From positions 47,084-111,083 of the forward strand of contig PHBX01000003.1 in NCBI GenBank assembly GCA_002842045.1: a DNA stretch of 64,000 nt. Reading direction: 5' to 3'. Below the pieces are notes generated by a model. The model had not been told where the DNA came from and searched no databases. It was given only the letters and a program-made list of their open reading frames with translations. The position numbers and the translations under genes were made by a program. This stretch comes from Chloroflexi bacterium HGW-Chloroflexi-3. GTDB taxonomy: Bacteria > Chloroflexota > Anaerolineae > Anaerolineales > Anaerolineaceae. Each line of letters starts with the position of its first letter. Position 1 is the first letter of the stretch. Positions 43,723-53,444 of this stretch are shown here, one piece after another.

Positions 43723-44706
43723 ATGCGTGAAATTACATACTCTGAAGCAATTCGTGAAGCCATGGTAGAAGAAATGCGCGCCAACCCTTCTGTCTTCTTG
43801 ATGGGTGAGGATGTTGGTGTTTTCAATGGCGTCTGGGGTGTCTCGAATGGTATGCTGGCTGAATTTGGTCATGAACGTGTGCGTGATACGGCGATTTCTG
43901 AATTGAATATTATCGGCAGTGGACTGGGAGCTGCGCTGGTGGGGATGCGCCCAATTGTGGAGATCATGTTTGGTGATTTTTTGATGTGCGCTGGTGATCA
44001 ATTAGTTAATCAGGTGGCAAAGGCACGCTTTATGAGCGGTGGCAAAGCCAATGTACCTTTGACCATCCGCGTGGCGAGTGGTGCTCCCGGTTCTTCGGCT
44101 GCCCAGCACTCGCAGAGCCCGGAATCCTGGTTCATGAATGTTCCAGGATTAAAGATTGTGACACCCGCCACTCCAGCGGATGCCAAAGGTTTATTAAAAA
44201 CAGCCATTCGCGGGGAGGATCCGGTTTTATTCTTTGAACATAAAATGTTGTATGCATTGACCGGACCTGTACCGGAAGATCCGGATTTCATGGTGCCTTT
44301 CGGTCAAGCTGCCATAGTGCGCGAAGGTAAGGATGTCACCATTATTGGTGTTGGAATTATGGTACAGAAAGCCTTGGCAGCTGCCAGACAATTATCCAGC
44401 AAGGGTATCGATGCTGAAGTAATTGATCCGCGTACACTCGTACCACTGGATAAGGATACCCTGATCAAATCAGTGGCAAAAACGGGTCGGGTAGTCATTG
44501 CGCATGAAGCCCATCGCCGATCCGGTCCTGGCGCTGAAATTTCCGCCATACTGGCAGAAGAAGCGATCGAATGCCTGGATGGACCGATCATACGCATTGG
44601 CGCTATGAATGTCCCGTTACCATATAGTCCGGAATTGGAAAATCATGTATTGCCGAATGAAAATGATATCATCCAGGCTGCATTGAAATTATGCGGTAAA
44701 GCATAA
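43723..44706 (+). CDS. 2-oxoacid dehydrogenase E1 component, beta subunit
   Basis: Partner of the alpha subunit: GEDVGVFNGVWGVS, SELNIIGSGLGAALVGMRPIVEIMFGDF and the transketolase C-domain with IDPRTLVPLDKDTLI and AHEAHRRSGPG. 327 residues, normal. It lies 18 bases after E1alpha. Confidence 0.93.
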   Translation: MREITYSEAIREAMVEEMRANPSVFLMGEDVGVFNGVWGVSNGMLAEFGHERVRDTAISELNIIGSGLGAALVGMRPIVEIMFGDFLMCAGDQLVNQVAKARFMSGGKANVPLTIRVASGAPGSSAAQHSQSPESWFMNVPGLKIVTPATPADAKGLLKTAIRGEDPVLFFEHKMLYALTGPVPEDPDFMVPFGQAAIVREGKDVTIIGVGIMVQKALAAARQLSSKGIDAEVIDPRTLVPLDKDTLIKSVAKTGRVVIAHEAHRRSGPGAEISAILAEEAIECLDGPIIRIGAMNVPLPYSPELENHVLPNENDIIQAALKLCGKA

Positions 44707-44726
44707 AGAAGGGTTGGTTCAATTCG

Positions 44727-46067
44727 ATGAGTGATCAGGAATTTACCAGCAGTTACCAGGTAGTGATGCCGCGTCTTGGTCTGACTATGGTGGAAGGCAA
44801 AATTGTTGAATGGTACAAAAAAAATGGAGGATGGGTTGATAAAGGTGAACCCTTGTTCTCCATTGAAAATGAAAAAGCGACACTGGATATAGAATCTCCC
44901 GCCAGTGGCAAATTGGAAATTCAAATTGAGCCGGATATTGTTGTACCGATCCTTAGCCCGGTGGGATTAATTCATACCAGAGAGAAAAGCAGCTCGCATC
45001 ACGCTGTGCAAAAAGAAGTGCAGGCGACTACTGCTACTGCAGCATCTACCATGGAGAAAGCTCCTGCAGGCGTAACCAACAAAAGTTTTGATCAAATTCG
45101 CATATCTCCACGTGCCCGGAAAGTAGCCCGGGAAGCCGGATTAAATATAGACCAGATTTCTGGTTCAGGCATCCGCGGTATGATTGTTACAGCTGATCTC
45201 CCTGAAAAGACGGTAGAAGGATTGCGCGCCATTAAAGCCACACCGGTAGCACGCAAGATGGCCGCTGAAGCAGGTGTTGATCTGGCAGGTGTAACCGGTA
45301 CCGGTCCGCGTGGCATGGTGTGCAAAGAAGATGTGGAAAGATGCAAAAAGACTATTCCCGCACCTGTTGAACCTTCTGCTCCCGAACCATTAATTGGTTT
45401 GCGCAAAGTGATTGCAGAACGATTGGGTAAGAGCTGGAACGAACGCCCACAGGCTAATTTGACTACCGAGGTGGATGCCAGTTTGTTTGTGAAAGCCAGA
45501 AAACAAATCAATCAGGAGTTAAGCAAGAAAGAAATTAAGATTTCCTACAATACCCTGATGATTAAACTGGTTGCACAGGCAATCATCGAGCATCCGTATA
45601 TGAATGTCAGCTTACTGCCCGAAGGTCTACAACAACACAATCAGGTGAATGTTGGCTTAGCCGTGGATACCCCTCGCGGTTTGATGGTGCCGGTTGTGAG
45701 AGATGCAGATCATAAAAATTTTGAATGCATTCAACAGGATCTGGATGCAGTCATCCAGCGCACACTGGCAGGGAATGCGACCTGGGACGATGTCACCGGA
45801 GGTACCTTTACCATCACCAACTTAGGCGCTTTTGATATAGATGCCTTTACCCCTTTGATCAATCCACCTGAGAGTGCGATACTTGGTATTGGAAGAATTC
45901 ATGAAAAACCGGTCGTAGTGGATGGACAGATCGTGGTGCATGAGATGATGTCACTCAGTATCTCTTTCGACCATCGCCTGATAGATGGGGCACCAGCAGC
46001 ACGCTTTTTACAGCGTGTGAAGCAATTTATTGAACAGCCATTCCTATGGTCATTGTGGGACAAGTAA
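44727..46067 (+). CDS. Dihydrolipoamide acyltransferase (E2) with two peripheral subunit-binding domains
   Basis: Core of the 2-oxoacid dehydrogenase complex. One lipoyl domain (about 9-85) with lipoyl-lysine Lys50 in NEKATL; then two E3/E1-binding motifs, RISPRARKVAREAGLN (about 122-157) and TPVARKMAAEAGVDL (about 170-205), where most E2 proteins have one; then the catalytic domain (about 218-446) with His and Asp in SFDHRLIDGAPAARF. No E3 (dihydrolipoamide dehydrogenase) gene is in the window, so E3 must be shared from elsewhere. Confidence 0.92.
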   Translation: MSDQEFTSSYQVVMPRLGLTMVEGKIVEWYKKNGGWVDKGEPLFSIENEKATLDIESPASGKLEIQIEPDIVVPILSPVGLIHTREKSSSHHAVQKEVQATTATAASTMEKAPAGVTNKSFDQIRISPRARKVAREAGLNIDQISGSGIRGMIVTADLPEKTVEGLRAIKATPVARKMAAEAGVDLAGVTGTGPRGMVCKEDVERCKKTIPAPVEPSAPEPLIGLRKVIAERLGKSWNERPQANLTTEVDASLFVKARKQINQELSKKEIKISYNTLMIKLVAQAIIEHPYMNVSLLPEGLQQHNQVNVGLAVDTPRGLMVPVVRDADHKNFECIQQDLDAVIQRTLAGNATWDDVTGGTFTITNLGAFDIDAFTPLINPPESAILGIGRIHEKPVVVDGQIVVHEMMSLSISFDHRLIDGAPAARFLQRVKQFIEQPFLWSLWDK

Positions 46068-46089
46068 TCTCAGAAAGGCAGCGAGCGTA

Positions 46090-46824
46090 ATGGAATTATC
46101 TGGATGTTGTGTTTTGGTTACTGGAGGAGCGCATCGTGTTGGCAAAGCGATCGCCCTCACTTTAGCGAAGATGGGGGCAGCCCAGGTGGTCTTTACCTTT
46201 AATTCCTCAGTGAAAGCTGCCGAAAAAACAGCTCAGGAAATTCGCACCTTTGGGTGTGAAGTGCTGGCAATCCGCTGCGACCAGAGCGACATTAAACAAA
46301 TCGATGCAACCATCGAAATGGTGCAGAAGCGATTTGGCAGAATGGATGTCCTGGTCAATAGTGCTTCTGTACTTTTTGAAGGGGAGTTTTATGATGTGAC
46401 ACCGGAATCTTGGGATCAGGTCATGAATATCAACGCCAGAGGTCCATTTTTCTTCATGCAAAAAGCAGCCCCGTTAATGCTGGCAGGGGGTGGCGGCGTG
46501 ATTATCAATATTATTGATGAGTCGGCCGTTAAACCTGCATTGCGATGGGTTCACCATGGCGCTTCTAAATCAGCCCTCTGGAACATCACCCGGTCTGGAT
46601 CGATGGCACTGGCACCCCACATTCGGGTGAATGCTGTTTTACCAGGTGCGGTATTGAAGCCACCTGATTATACAGATGAACATTGGGAGGGATTGATCCC
46701 AAATATCCCGCTACAGAAATTAGGTTCAGCCGAAGATGTTTGCCAGGCAGTGGAGTATCTTATCAAAGCAGAATTTGTCACCGGTCAGATGATCGTCGTC
46801 GATGGTGGCGCAACCGTACTTTAA
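46090..46824 (+). CDS. SDR-family oxidoreductase, pteridine reductase-like, Tyr-to-His in active site
   Basis: PTR1/FolM-type SDR: TGGAHRVG (11-18) is the TGX3RXG motif, NSAS at 90-93, catalytic Asp143 and Lys160 at the PTR1 spacing, and His156 where Tyr is expected (VHHGASK). 244 residues. The ATG at 46090 is taken because upstream in-frame starts lie within the E2 gene. It lies 11 bases before a second SDR with the same change. It may reduce or oxidise a pterin-like or cyclic intermediate; biochemical role unknown. Confidence 0.82.
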   Translation: MELSGCCVLVTGGAHRVGKAIALTLAKMGAAQVVFTFNSSVKAAEKTAQEIRTFGCEVLAIRCDQSDIKQIDATIEMVQKRFGRMDVLVNSASVLFEGEFYDVTPESWDQVMNINARGPFFFMQKAAPLMLAGGGGVIINIIDESAVKPALRWVHHGASKSALWNITRSGSMALAPHIRVNAVLPGAVLKPPDYTDEHWEGLIPNIPLQKLGSAEDVCQAVEYLIKAEFVTGQMIVVDGGATVL

Positions 46825-46835
46825 GGAGAAAAATT

Positions 46836-47567
46836 ATGAAACTTGAACATTCCATCATTCTAATTACCGGTGCTGCCATGCGTGTAGGAAAAGAAGTCGC
46901 GCTCTATTTTGCCAGCAAAGGAGCAAACATTGCCTTCAGTTATTATGAGGAGAATGAACCCTGGCAGCTGACCCAGCAGGAAATAGAAGCGCTGGGGGTG
47001 AAGTGTTTTGTGAAGAAAGTCGAAATTCGCAATAGCATAGAAATCAAATCCTTCGTGCAGGAAACAAAAGAGCACTTCGGCCGGATTGATGTGTTGTTCA
47101 ACAATGCCTCGATCTGGTTACGAAAACCGTTTTTACAGATCAGTGAAGCGGAATGGGATTTGGCACTGGATGTTAATCTTAAAGGACCATTCCTGTGTTC
47201 CCAGGCAGTCGCTCCTATAATGAAAGAGCAGGGGCAGGGTGTGATTATCAATATCACCGACTTATCCGCCTATCAGGTTTGGAATGACTATGCTCATCAT
47301 GCAGCCAGTAAAGCTGGTCTGGTTGCCCTGACCAAATCCATGGCGTTTGAATTAGCTCCGGAGATTCGGGTGAATGCAATTGCGCCTGGCACCGTTCTTT
47401 TACCTCCGGATCCTTCACCGGCTAAAGTGGAATGGGCGATCGAAAATTCGTTGTTAAAACGAGTAGGAACACCCATGGATGTTGCCAAACTGGCAGAATT
47501 CCTGATTGAAAATGAATTCGCCACCGGCTCGGTGTATTTTATTGATGGCGGCAGGAGTCTGGTCTAA
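46836..47567 (+). CDS. SDR-family oxidoreductase, pteridine reductase-like, Tyr-to-His in active site
   Basis: Second of the tandem pair. TGAAMRVG (11-18), NNAS at 89-92, Asp142, Lys159 and His155 at the Tyr position (AHHAASK). AAGGAG seven bases before the ATG at 46836. 243 residues. It is clearly diverged from its neighbour at 46090, so the pair is old and may form a heteromer or act on successive steps. Confidence 0.82.
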   Translation: MKLEHSIILITGAAMRVGKEVALYFASKGANIAFSYYEENEPWQLTQQEIEALGVKCFVKKVEIRNSIEIKSFVQETKEHFGRIDVLFNNASIWLRKPFLQISEAEWDLALDVNLKGPFLCSQAVAPIMKEQGQGVIINITDLSAYQVWNDYAHHAASKAGLVALTKSMAFELAPEIRVNAIAPGTVLLPPDPSPAKVEWAIENSLLKRVGTPMDVAKLAEFLIENEFATGSVYFIDGGRSLV

Positions 47568-47574
47568 AAACGAT

Positions 47575-48873
47575 ATGTCCAAAAAAATCCTCATCCACAA
47601 TGGCAATATTTACCAGTCTGATGCATGGTTGACTCCTGGCTATCTCACGATAGAAAACGGAAAGATATCCACTGTTCAGGCTGGCAATCCTGATCAGGAA
47701 GCATTGGTACAGGCTGATCAGGTCATCGATGCCAGTGGGATGGCTGTCCTTCCGGGCTTTGTGAATGGTCATTCACATTTTAGTCAATCTTTTATGCGAG
47801 GATTGGCGAGTGGCAGGCCTTTGTTGCAGTGGCTGAAGGAATTGATCTGGCCTTTACAATCATCTTTCTCGGTCGAAGAGATGTACCTTGCATCCCTGTT
47901 AGGGTTGGCAGAGAACCTGCGTGGTGGCGTTACCTATGTGGTTGATCATCACAAAATCACCCATTCGCCGCAACACACAGAAGCTGTCAAACGAGCAGCA
48001 GAAGAGATTGGCATCCGTTGTACCATCGCGAGAGCCTGGTCGGATCGAGGAAATAATCCCGAGCGTGGTACTGTTATCCTGGACGAACTGTCACACTGGT
48101 ATAGCCTGCAAAACCCAGAAAGCAAAGTAACGTTTGCTTCAGGTCCCTTAACCCCATGGCGGGCAACCGGCGAATTGATGCAAAAAACGCATGCACAGGC
48201 CAAGAAGCATGGTAGTTTTACCCATATCCACATATCCGAAACACTGGAAGAAGTGGAAATGACATTGAATGAAACCGGATTAAGACCGGTTACCTGGCTG
48301 GATCAGCTGGGAATTCTGGATGATCACGCTCAGATTGTACATGCAGTCTGGGTGGATGATTCAGAGATCGATTTACTCAAAGATCGTAATGCACTGGTGG
48401 TTCATTGCCCGGTCAGTAATGCAGTTTTGGGTTCAGGGATTGCTCCGATAGGAAAGATGCTGCAGCGCGGTGTCCGTCTGCGATTGGGCACCGATGGATC
48501 CGCCAGTAATGATACCCAGGATTGTTTGGAAAACACCAAGATGGCAATCTGCCTGGCGAGAGCAGCGCATCAGGACGCTACCAATGTTACCAATGAACAG
48601 GCATTGCGGATGTCACTGTCAGACCGAATGATTTCAGTCGGAGCGGACGCAGATTTGATGATGGTTAATCTGAACACCTTGTGGTCAGCCCCGGTGCACG
48701 ATTTAACCTCTGCACTGACACTGTGTGCCCATTCCGAGGATGTGGACACAGTGATGGTAGCGGGAGAAATTCTGATGCAGAATGGAAAACTGTCCAAGAT
48801 TGATGAAGAAATGCTTGTCAAAGAATGTAATTCAGCTCTAAAAATGCTGAAGAAACGCGCAGGGATCGATTAA
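47575..48873 (+). CDS. Amidohydrolase, 8-oxoguanine/cytosine deaminase or chlorohydrolase-like
   Basis: Amidohydrolase superfamily. GFVNGHSHFSQSFMRGL (HxH) and QWLKELIWPLQ are typical of the SsnA/AtzB/TrzN and 8-oxoguanine deaminase branch; further ligands are His in THIHISETLEE, His in QIVHAVWVDD and Asp in GTDGSASND. The text HCPVSNAVLGSGIAP is the family substrate-loop pattern. 432 residues. The ATG at 47575 is eight bases after the SDR stop. With the enzyme at 41329 it gives two deaminase-type enzymes in one array. Confidence 0.88.
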   Translation: MSKKILIHNGNIYQSDAWLTPGYLTIENGKISTVQAGNPDQEALVQADQVIDASGMAVLPGFVNGHSHFSQSFMRGLASGRPLLQWLKELIWPLQSSFSVEEMYLASLLGLAENLRGGVTYVVDHHKITHSPQHTEAVKRAAEEIGIRCTIARAWSDRGNNPERGTVILDELSHWYSLQNPESKVTFASGPLTPWRATGELMQKTHAQAKKHGSFTHIHISETLEEVEMTLNETGLRPVTWLDQLGILDDHAQIVHAVWVDDSEIDLLKDRNALVVHCPVSNAVLGSGIAPIGKMLQRGVRLRLGTDGSASNDTQDCLENTKMAICLARAAHQDATNVTNEQALRMSLSDRMISVGADADLMMVNLNTLWSAPVHDLTSALTLCAHSEDVDTVMVAGEILMQNGKLSKIDEEMLVKECNSALKMLKKRAGID

Positions 48874-49796
48874 TGAACGGAAAAGAACGAGCCTTGACAG
48901 CCTTTGCCCATCAGGAAGCCGATCGCGTCCCGATATTTGAATTAACCATCGATAACCCGACGGCGGAATATGTCCTTGGAAGGTCAAATCTATGCGGATT
49001 TGGTGGTAAAGCCAGAGGATTGGCTTATAACAACGCCATACTAAATGGAAGCGTTCAGGAATACTTCTTAGACGAAGTAACCGGGCAGTGGGTGATCTAT
49101 GATTATTCTGCTGAATCGGATGTGTATGACATGGTGGACTCGTCCTTACGCCAGGGGGAATTATCCGAACTGGAAAAATTGACAACGCATCTGGAAAGCC
49201 AATCATTTGACCCGGATGCGTGGGATTTTTCCTTTGTGGATATGGTGCTGGAGCGGATGGGTAAAAACCGAATGGTGTTGGCATCCGCTGATGTCGAAAT
49301 CGGATCCACCTTTGATTGGGCAGCCAATAAGGGACCGATCTTCTCCCCACGTCATTTTCGTAAATTTGTTTTCCCGCGCATGCAGCAACTTACAGATCTT
49401 TGCCATCGTTATGGTGTTCCCTACATCAAACACACCGATGGCAATGTGAACAGTCTATTAGAGGATATGATTGCCAGTGGTATCGATGCCTTTCAAGCCA
49501 TTGAACCACGTGCGAATATGAACATTGCTGAAATTAAACAAATCTATGGTGATCGATTGACACTCATTGGAAATATCGATTGTTCGACTGTCCTGGTGAA
49601 TGGACCCATTGGAGCTGTCCAGGAACAAACGCAAGCTGTCATACAGGCAACTGCACCAGGTGGTGGTTTTTTGATCTCGAGCAGCAACTCCATTCATCCA
49701 GGGGTGAAACCCGAATATTATCTGGCGATGCTGGAAACTGCCCGGGAAGTGGGTACCTATCCAATTCAATCAGGAGGAAGTAAATGGAAAAAATAA
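48873..49796 (+). CDS. Uroporphyrinogen decarboxylase-fold protein (cobalamin-methyltransferase-like)
   Basis: URO-D superfamily, branch without haem role. ALTAFAHQEADRVPIFE at the N-terminus, YIKHTDGNVNSLLEDMIASGIDAFQAIEP and RLTLIGNIDCSTVLVNG are hallmarks; SSNSIHPGVKPEYYLAM at the C-terminus. The methyltransferase members have HxC for zinc; here the equivalent is HTDGN. 307 residues. TAATG overlap with the amidohydrolase upstream and 13-base overlap with ubiD downstream, so fully coupled. Role in this array is unknown. Confidence 0.83.
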   Translation: MNGKERALTAFAHQEADRVPIFELTIDNPTAEYVLGRSNLCGFGGKARGLAYNNAILNGSVQEYFLDEVTGQWVIYDYSAESDVYDMVDSSLRQGELSELEKLTTHLESQSFDPDAWDFSFVDMVLERMGKNRMVLASADVEIGSTFDWAANKGPIFSPRHFRKFVFPRMQQLTDLCHRYGVPYIKHTDGNVNSLLEDMIASGIDAFQAIEPRANMNIAEIKQIYGDRLTLIGNIDCSTVLVNGPIGAVQEQTQAVIQATAPGGGFLISSSNSIHPGVKPEYYLAMLETAREVGTYPIQSGGSKWKK

Positions 49797-51157
49797 CAGA
49801 TTTACGAAGTTATATGTCATTGTTAGAAAAAGAAGGCCGTTTGGCGGTTGTTGACCGACCTGTTGATCTGGTACATGAACTGGCGAATGTGGCTGCCACC
49901 CTGGCAAGGATGAAAGGCAACGGTGTCATTTTTAATCATCCAAAGGTTGCTGAGGGAAGTTTTCCCTGGCCAATTTTTGCCAACGCAGTCATCAGTCCTG
50001 ATACAGCAGCTTTAGCGCTGGAATGTAAAAAAGAAGATATTATCAAGAAAATGAATTTAGCCCTGGATCTGAAACATGGCATTCAACCCAAACCGAGCGA
50101 ACAGGAAGCTGCCTGGAAAGAGAATGTCATTACCGGCAGTGAGATTAATCTGCATAAGCTCCCGATCCCAACGCACGGCTTGCATGATGGCGGTCCCTTC
50201 ATCACCGGTGGGGTGATTGTCACCAAAGATCCTGTGTCCGGTCGTGGAAATTTATCTTATAACCGAATGCAGGTTCTGGGGGAACATACTTTCGGGTTCA
50301 ATGTTAATGAATGGCGGCATGTCATGCAATTCTATAAGGTCATGCAAGCCAAAGGCGAAAGCTTGCCGGTGGCGGTGGCGATTGGGCTTGACCCGGCGAT
50401 CATGATCGCCGCCGGGGCACGCTATGATGGCGATGAATTGGCCATTGCCGGTGCCATTCGTGGTGAACCAGTGCCAGTCACCAAAGGTGTCACAGTGGAT
50501 ATTGATATCCCCACCCATGCAGAAATTGTGATCGAAGGGTATTTACCGCCTGATATTCGTCAGGCAGAAGGCCCGTTAGCGGAGTTCCATGGCTATTATG
50601 GCGAATTATGGGAATCACCGATTTTTGAAGTGACTGCCATTTGTTATCGCAATCAGCCCATCTTCCAGACCATTGTTCCGGGGTGGGATGAGCATATTTA
50701 CATTGGCAACGTTCTACCACGCGAACCTTTATTGCTGAGCTTTGTCAAGCATGTCAGTCAGAATGTCACTGGTTTGCACATTCCACCCTATGGGAATGGG
50801 TTCTCTGCTATTGTCCAGATTCAGAAGAGTAACCCGGGTGAACCTAAAAATGCTGCCATGGCGGCATTTACAGCACATGTAAATATTAAACAGGTGATTG
50901 TGGTAGACGAGGATGTCAATATTTATGATCCCGCCGATGTGACCTGGGCATTGACCAATCGTGTGGATTGGTCCAAGGATATTTTCCTGGTGGAAGGGTC
51001 GCAAGGGCATGAGATGGACCCCACTGCAGATATCCGTGGTGTGCACACCAAAATTGGAATCGATGCGACTTATAAACCTGAACGTAGGAATTACGGAGAT
51101 AGAATCCGATATCCCATGGTTGATCTCAACCAATATACACGAAATGAAGGAGGATAA
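49784..51157 (+). CDS. UbiD-family (prenylated-FMN) decarboxylase
   Basis: Reversible decarboxylase of unsaturated or aromatic acids with prenyl-[23 protein letters not shown] and [26 protein letters not shown] form the cofactor-binding part; [13 protein letters not shown] carries the catalytic Glu residues; [22 protein letters not shown] is the C-terminal family stretch. 457 residues, normal. It needs the flavin prenyltransferase UbiX, whose gene is at 63085. Likely substrate in this array is a heterocyclic or aromatic acid. Confidence 0.9.
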   Translation: MEKITDLRSYMSLLEKEGRLAVVDRPVDLVHELANVAATLARMKGNGVIFNHPKVAEGSFPWPIFANAVISPDTAALALECKKEDIIKKMNLALDLKHGIQPKPSEQEAAWKENVITGSEINLHKLPIPTHGLHDGGPFITGGVIVTKDPVSGRGNLSYNRMQVLGEHTFGFNVNEWRHVMQFYKVMQAKGESLPVAVAIGLDPAIMIAAGARYDGDELAIAGAIRGEPVPVTKGVTVDIDIPTHAEIVIEGYLPPDIRQAEGPLAEFHGYYGELWESPIFEVTAICYRNQPIFQTIVPGWDEHIYIGNVLPREPLLLSFVKHVSQNVTGLHIPPYGNGFSAIVQIQKSNPGEPKNAAMAAFTAHVNIKQVIVVDEDVNIYDPADVTWALTNRVDWSKDIFLVEGSQGHEMDPTADIRGVHTKIGIDATYKPERRNYGDRIRYPMVDLNQYTRNEGG

Positions 51158-51158
51158 T

Positions 51159-52178
51159 ATGACTCAAAGAGTAGCGCTTTATTTGCAGGATAAACACGAT
51201 ATTCAATACGAACTGGAAATTGCCAAGTACGCCGAGGAACGTGGGTTCAGCGAAATCTGGCAGGCGGATACCCGGCTGGCTCGTGATTGTATCGTCATGA
51301 TGAGTGCTTTATTAACAGCTACCAAACGATTACGCTATGGATCTGGTGTACTGCCAATCTGGACGCGCAACCCGGCGGTGATTGCCGCCAGCTGGAGCAC
51401 CATGTGGGAATTGGGTGGTCTGGTGGATGGTCAGAGCCGTGTAATGTTAGGTCTGGGTGCCTGGTGGGAACCAATTGCCAGCCGTGTGGGTATCAACCGC
51501 GTTAAACCATTGAAAGCCATGCGCGAGAATGTGGAAGCCATACGCCAGTTGTTCACCATGGAAGAGGTCTCTTACCAGGGTGAGTTTGTCACTTTGGATC
51601 GAGTCAAACTGGATGTCGCTTTTGGTGACCGCAGTCCGCGTAACATTCCAATTTATATCGGCGCAACCGGCGATAAAATGCTCGAGATGGCAGGCGAATT
51701 GTGCGATGGTGTTGTGCTGAATTACGTGGTCTCTGTGGATTACATTAAAAAGGCAGTGGCATTGGTGGAAAAAGGCGCTCAGAAAGCTGGAAAAACCCTG
51801 GCTGATGTAGATCGTCCTGAATTGCTGGTCTGCTGTCTCTCCGATAAAGACCCCGCGGCGGCTATGGCGGAAGGCAAGAAACTGGTGGCTTATTACCTGG
51901 CAACTGAACCGCATATTATGAAAGCATCTGGCGTGAGCGAAGAACTGCTGGAAAAAGTACAGTCGATCATGAGTTGGCCGGCCACTGAAGAAGACTATAT
52001 CAAAGCTTCTAAAGTGATTCCGGATGATGTAGTGCGTGAATTGATGGCAGTTGGTACTTCAGACGAATGCCGCAAGAAAGTGCGTGAATACGTGGATGCC
52101 GGTGTGACCTGCCCGATCCTCTACCCGATGATGGATGACATTAAACCGGTTGTGGACGCTTTTGCAGACGGTTTCTAA
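51159..52178 (+). CDS. LLM-class (F420-dependent) oxidoreductase
   Basis: Luciferase-like TIM barrel near 5,10-methylenetetrahydromethanopterin reductase (Mer). [18 protein letters not shown] at the N-terminus, [36 protein letters not shown] and [28 protein letters not shown] are standard family blocks. Mer-like members bind F420, which many Chloroflexota make; FMN cannot be excluded. AAGGAGG before the ATG at 51159, one base after the ubiD stop. 339 residues. Confidence 0.88.
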   Translation: MTQRVALYLQDKHDIQYELEIAKYAEERGFSEIWQADTRLARDCIVMMSALLTATKRLRYGSGVLPIWTRNPAVIAASWSTMWELGGLVDGQSRVMLGLGAWWEPIASRVGINRVKPLKAMRENVEAIRQLFTMEEVSYQGEFVTLDRVKLDVAFGDRSPRNIPIYIGATGDKMLEMAGELCDGVVLNYVVSVDYIKKAVALVEKGAQKAGKTLADVDRPELLVCCLSDKDPAAAMAEGKKLVAYYLATEPHIMKASGVSEELLEKVQSIMSWPATEEDYIKASKVIPDDVVRELMAVGTSDECRKKVREYVDAGVTCPILYPMMDDIKPVVDAFADGF

Positions 52179-52195
52179 AGGATAAATAGCAAAAA

Positions 52196-53413
52196 ATGCT
52201 CAACAAGAACGAACTGAAAGTAAAAATTGAAGCCCTGATTGATGATATGAATGCGGATATGGTGAAGTTCCTGGGGGATCTGATCCGTATTCAGAGTTAC
52301 ACCAGCCAGGAAGGACCGGCAGTGGAGCGTACCCTGGCAGAACTACGCAAGATAGGTTGTGACGATGTCTGGGTTGATAGCGCTGGTAATGCCTTAGGCC
52401 GCATTGGTAAGGGGAAGCGTATCATCATGTTCAATGCTCATCTGGATACCAATGAGGTCAGTGATGCCAGTCAATGGCCACATCCACCACTGGAACCAGT
52501 GATTGAAGATGGGATTCTGTATGGGCTGGGTGCTTCTGATTGCAAAGCTGGTGTGGCTTCAATTGTGTATGGAGCCGCCATCCTGAATAAATTAGGATTG
52601 CTCGAGGATGTCTCGGTGGTAGTGATGGGTGCCACGCTGGAAGAGGATGCAGAAGGTTTTGCGCTGCGATCTTTGGTGGAACGCGATGGGTTGAAACCTG
52701 AATGTGTTTTGCTTGCGGAAGCGACCGATCTGTCCCTGCGCCGTGGACATCGCGGGCGTTGTGAGGTGCACATTCGCACCAAGGGCAAAGCTGTGCATGC
52801 CAGCACTCCTCACCTGGGAGATAATGCAATTGTCAAAATGGCTCCCGTGATCGAAGCTCTGGAAGGCATGAATGGACATTTACCGGTGCATCCCGTGTTC
52901 GGACCCGGCACGCAAGTCGTGAGCCTGATCGCCGGACCGCATACACCCAATTCTGTTCCGGATTGGTGTGAGGTGGCTCTGGATCGCCGTCTGGTACCCG
53001 GAGAAACTGCCGAATCGATTGTGGAAGGAATTAAGGAAGTTGTGGGTCCATTAGGCGCTTCAGTGGAGATACCGATTCAACCCGTAAAATCCCATACCGG
53101 ATTACAATTGGATGGCCCCTCATTTTATCCCGGTTGGTTAATTGAGGAAAACGCTGAAATTATCCAGGTTGGCAAAGAGACTTATGAAGCTTTGTGGCAG
53201 CAGGCTCCAAAAGTTGATGTCTGGAAATTCAGCACCGATGGAACCTATTCAGCCGGTGTGGCTGGCATCCCAACGCTGGGGTTTGGTCCGCAAGAAGAAC
53301 CCTACGTTCACACCGCCATGGATCAGGTTAACCTCGAAAAATTGAAAAAAGCTGCCATGTTCTATGCGCTTTACCCGGTGATCTATCAAGAGGTCACTGG
53401 AGCGAAATCATAA
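52196..53413 (+). CDS. M20 family metallohydrolase, YgeY-like
   Basis: Zinc-dependent hydrolase of the M20/ArgE/DapE family, 405 residues, close to YgeY of E. coli (403) in length and in many blocks. Metal ligands: His in NAHLDT, Asp in GASDCKAG, Glu pair in TLEEDAE, Asp in AEATD and the C-terminal His in PYVHTAMD. HASTPHLGDNAI belongs to the dimerisation domain. The spacing from the AAAGGA site is long. It stands directly before the YgeW-like gene, the same pairing as in the purine-degradation locus. Paralogue at 60742-61890. Confidence 0.9.
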   Translation: MLNKNELKVKIEALIDDMNADMVKFLGDLIRIQSYTSQEGPAVERTLAELRKIGCDDVWVDSAGNALGRIGKGKRIIMFNAHLDTNEVSDASQWPHPPLEPVIEDGILYGLGASDCKAGVASIVYGAAILNKLGLLEDVSVVVMGATLEEDAEGFALRSLVERDGLKPECVLLAEATDLSLRRGHRGRCEVHIRTKGKAVHASTPHLGDNAIVKMAPVIEALEGMNGHLPVHPVFGPGTQVVSLIAGPHTPNSVPDWCEVALDRRLVPGETAESIVEGIKEVVGPLGASVEIPIQPVKSHTGLQLDGPSFYPGWLIEENAEIIQVGKETYEALWQQAPKVDVWKFSTDGTYSAGVAGIPTLGFGPQEEPYVHTAMDQVNLEKLKKAAMFYALYPVIYQEVTGAKS

Positions 53414-53444
53414 TAATCAAAACATAATAAAGGAGAAAGAATTT

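Noticed and set aside
51447..51914. 155-residue - strand frame opposite the LLM oxidoreductase
   Set aside because: Antisense to a conserved gene, no family match recognised.
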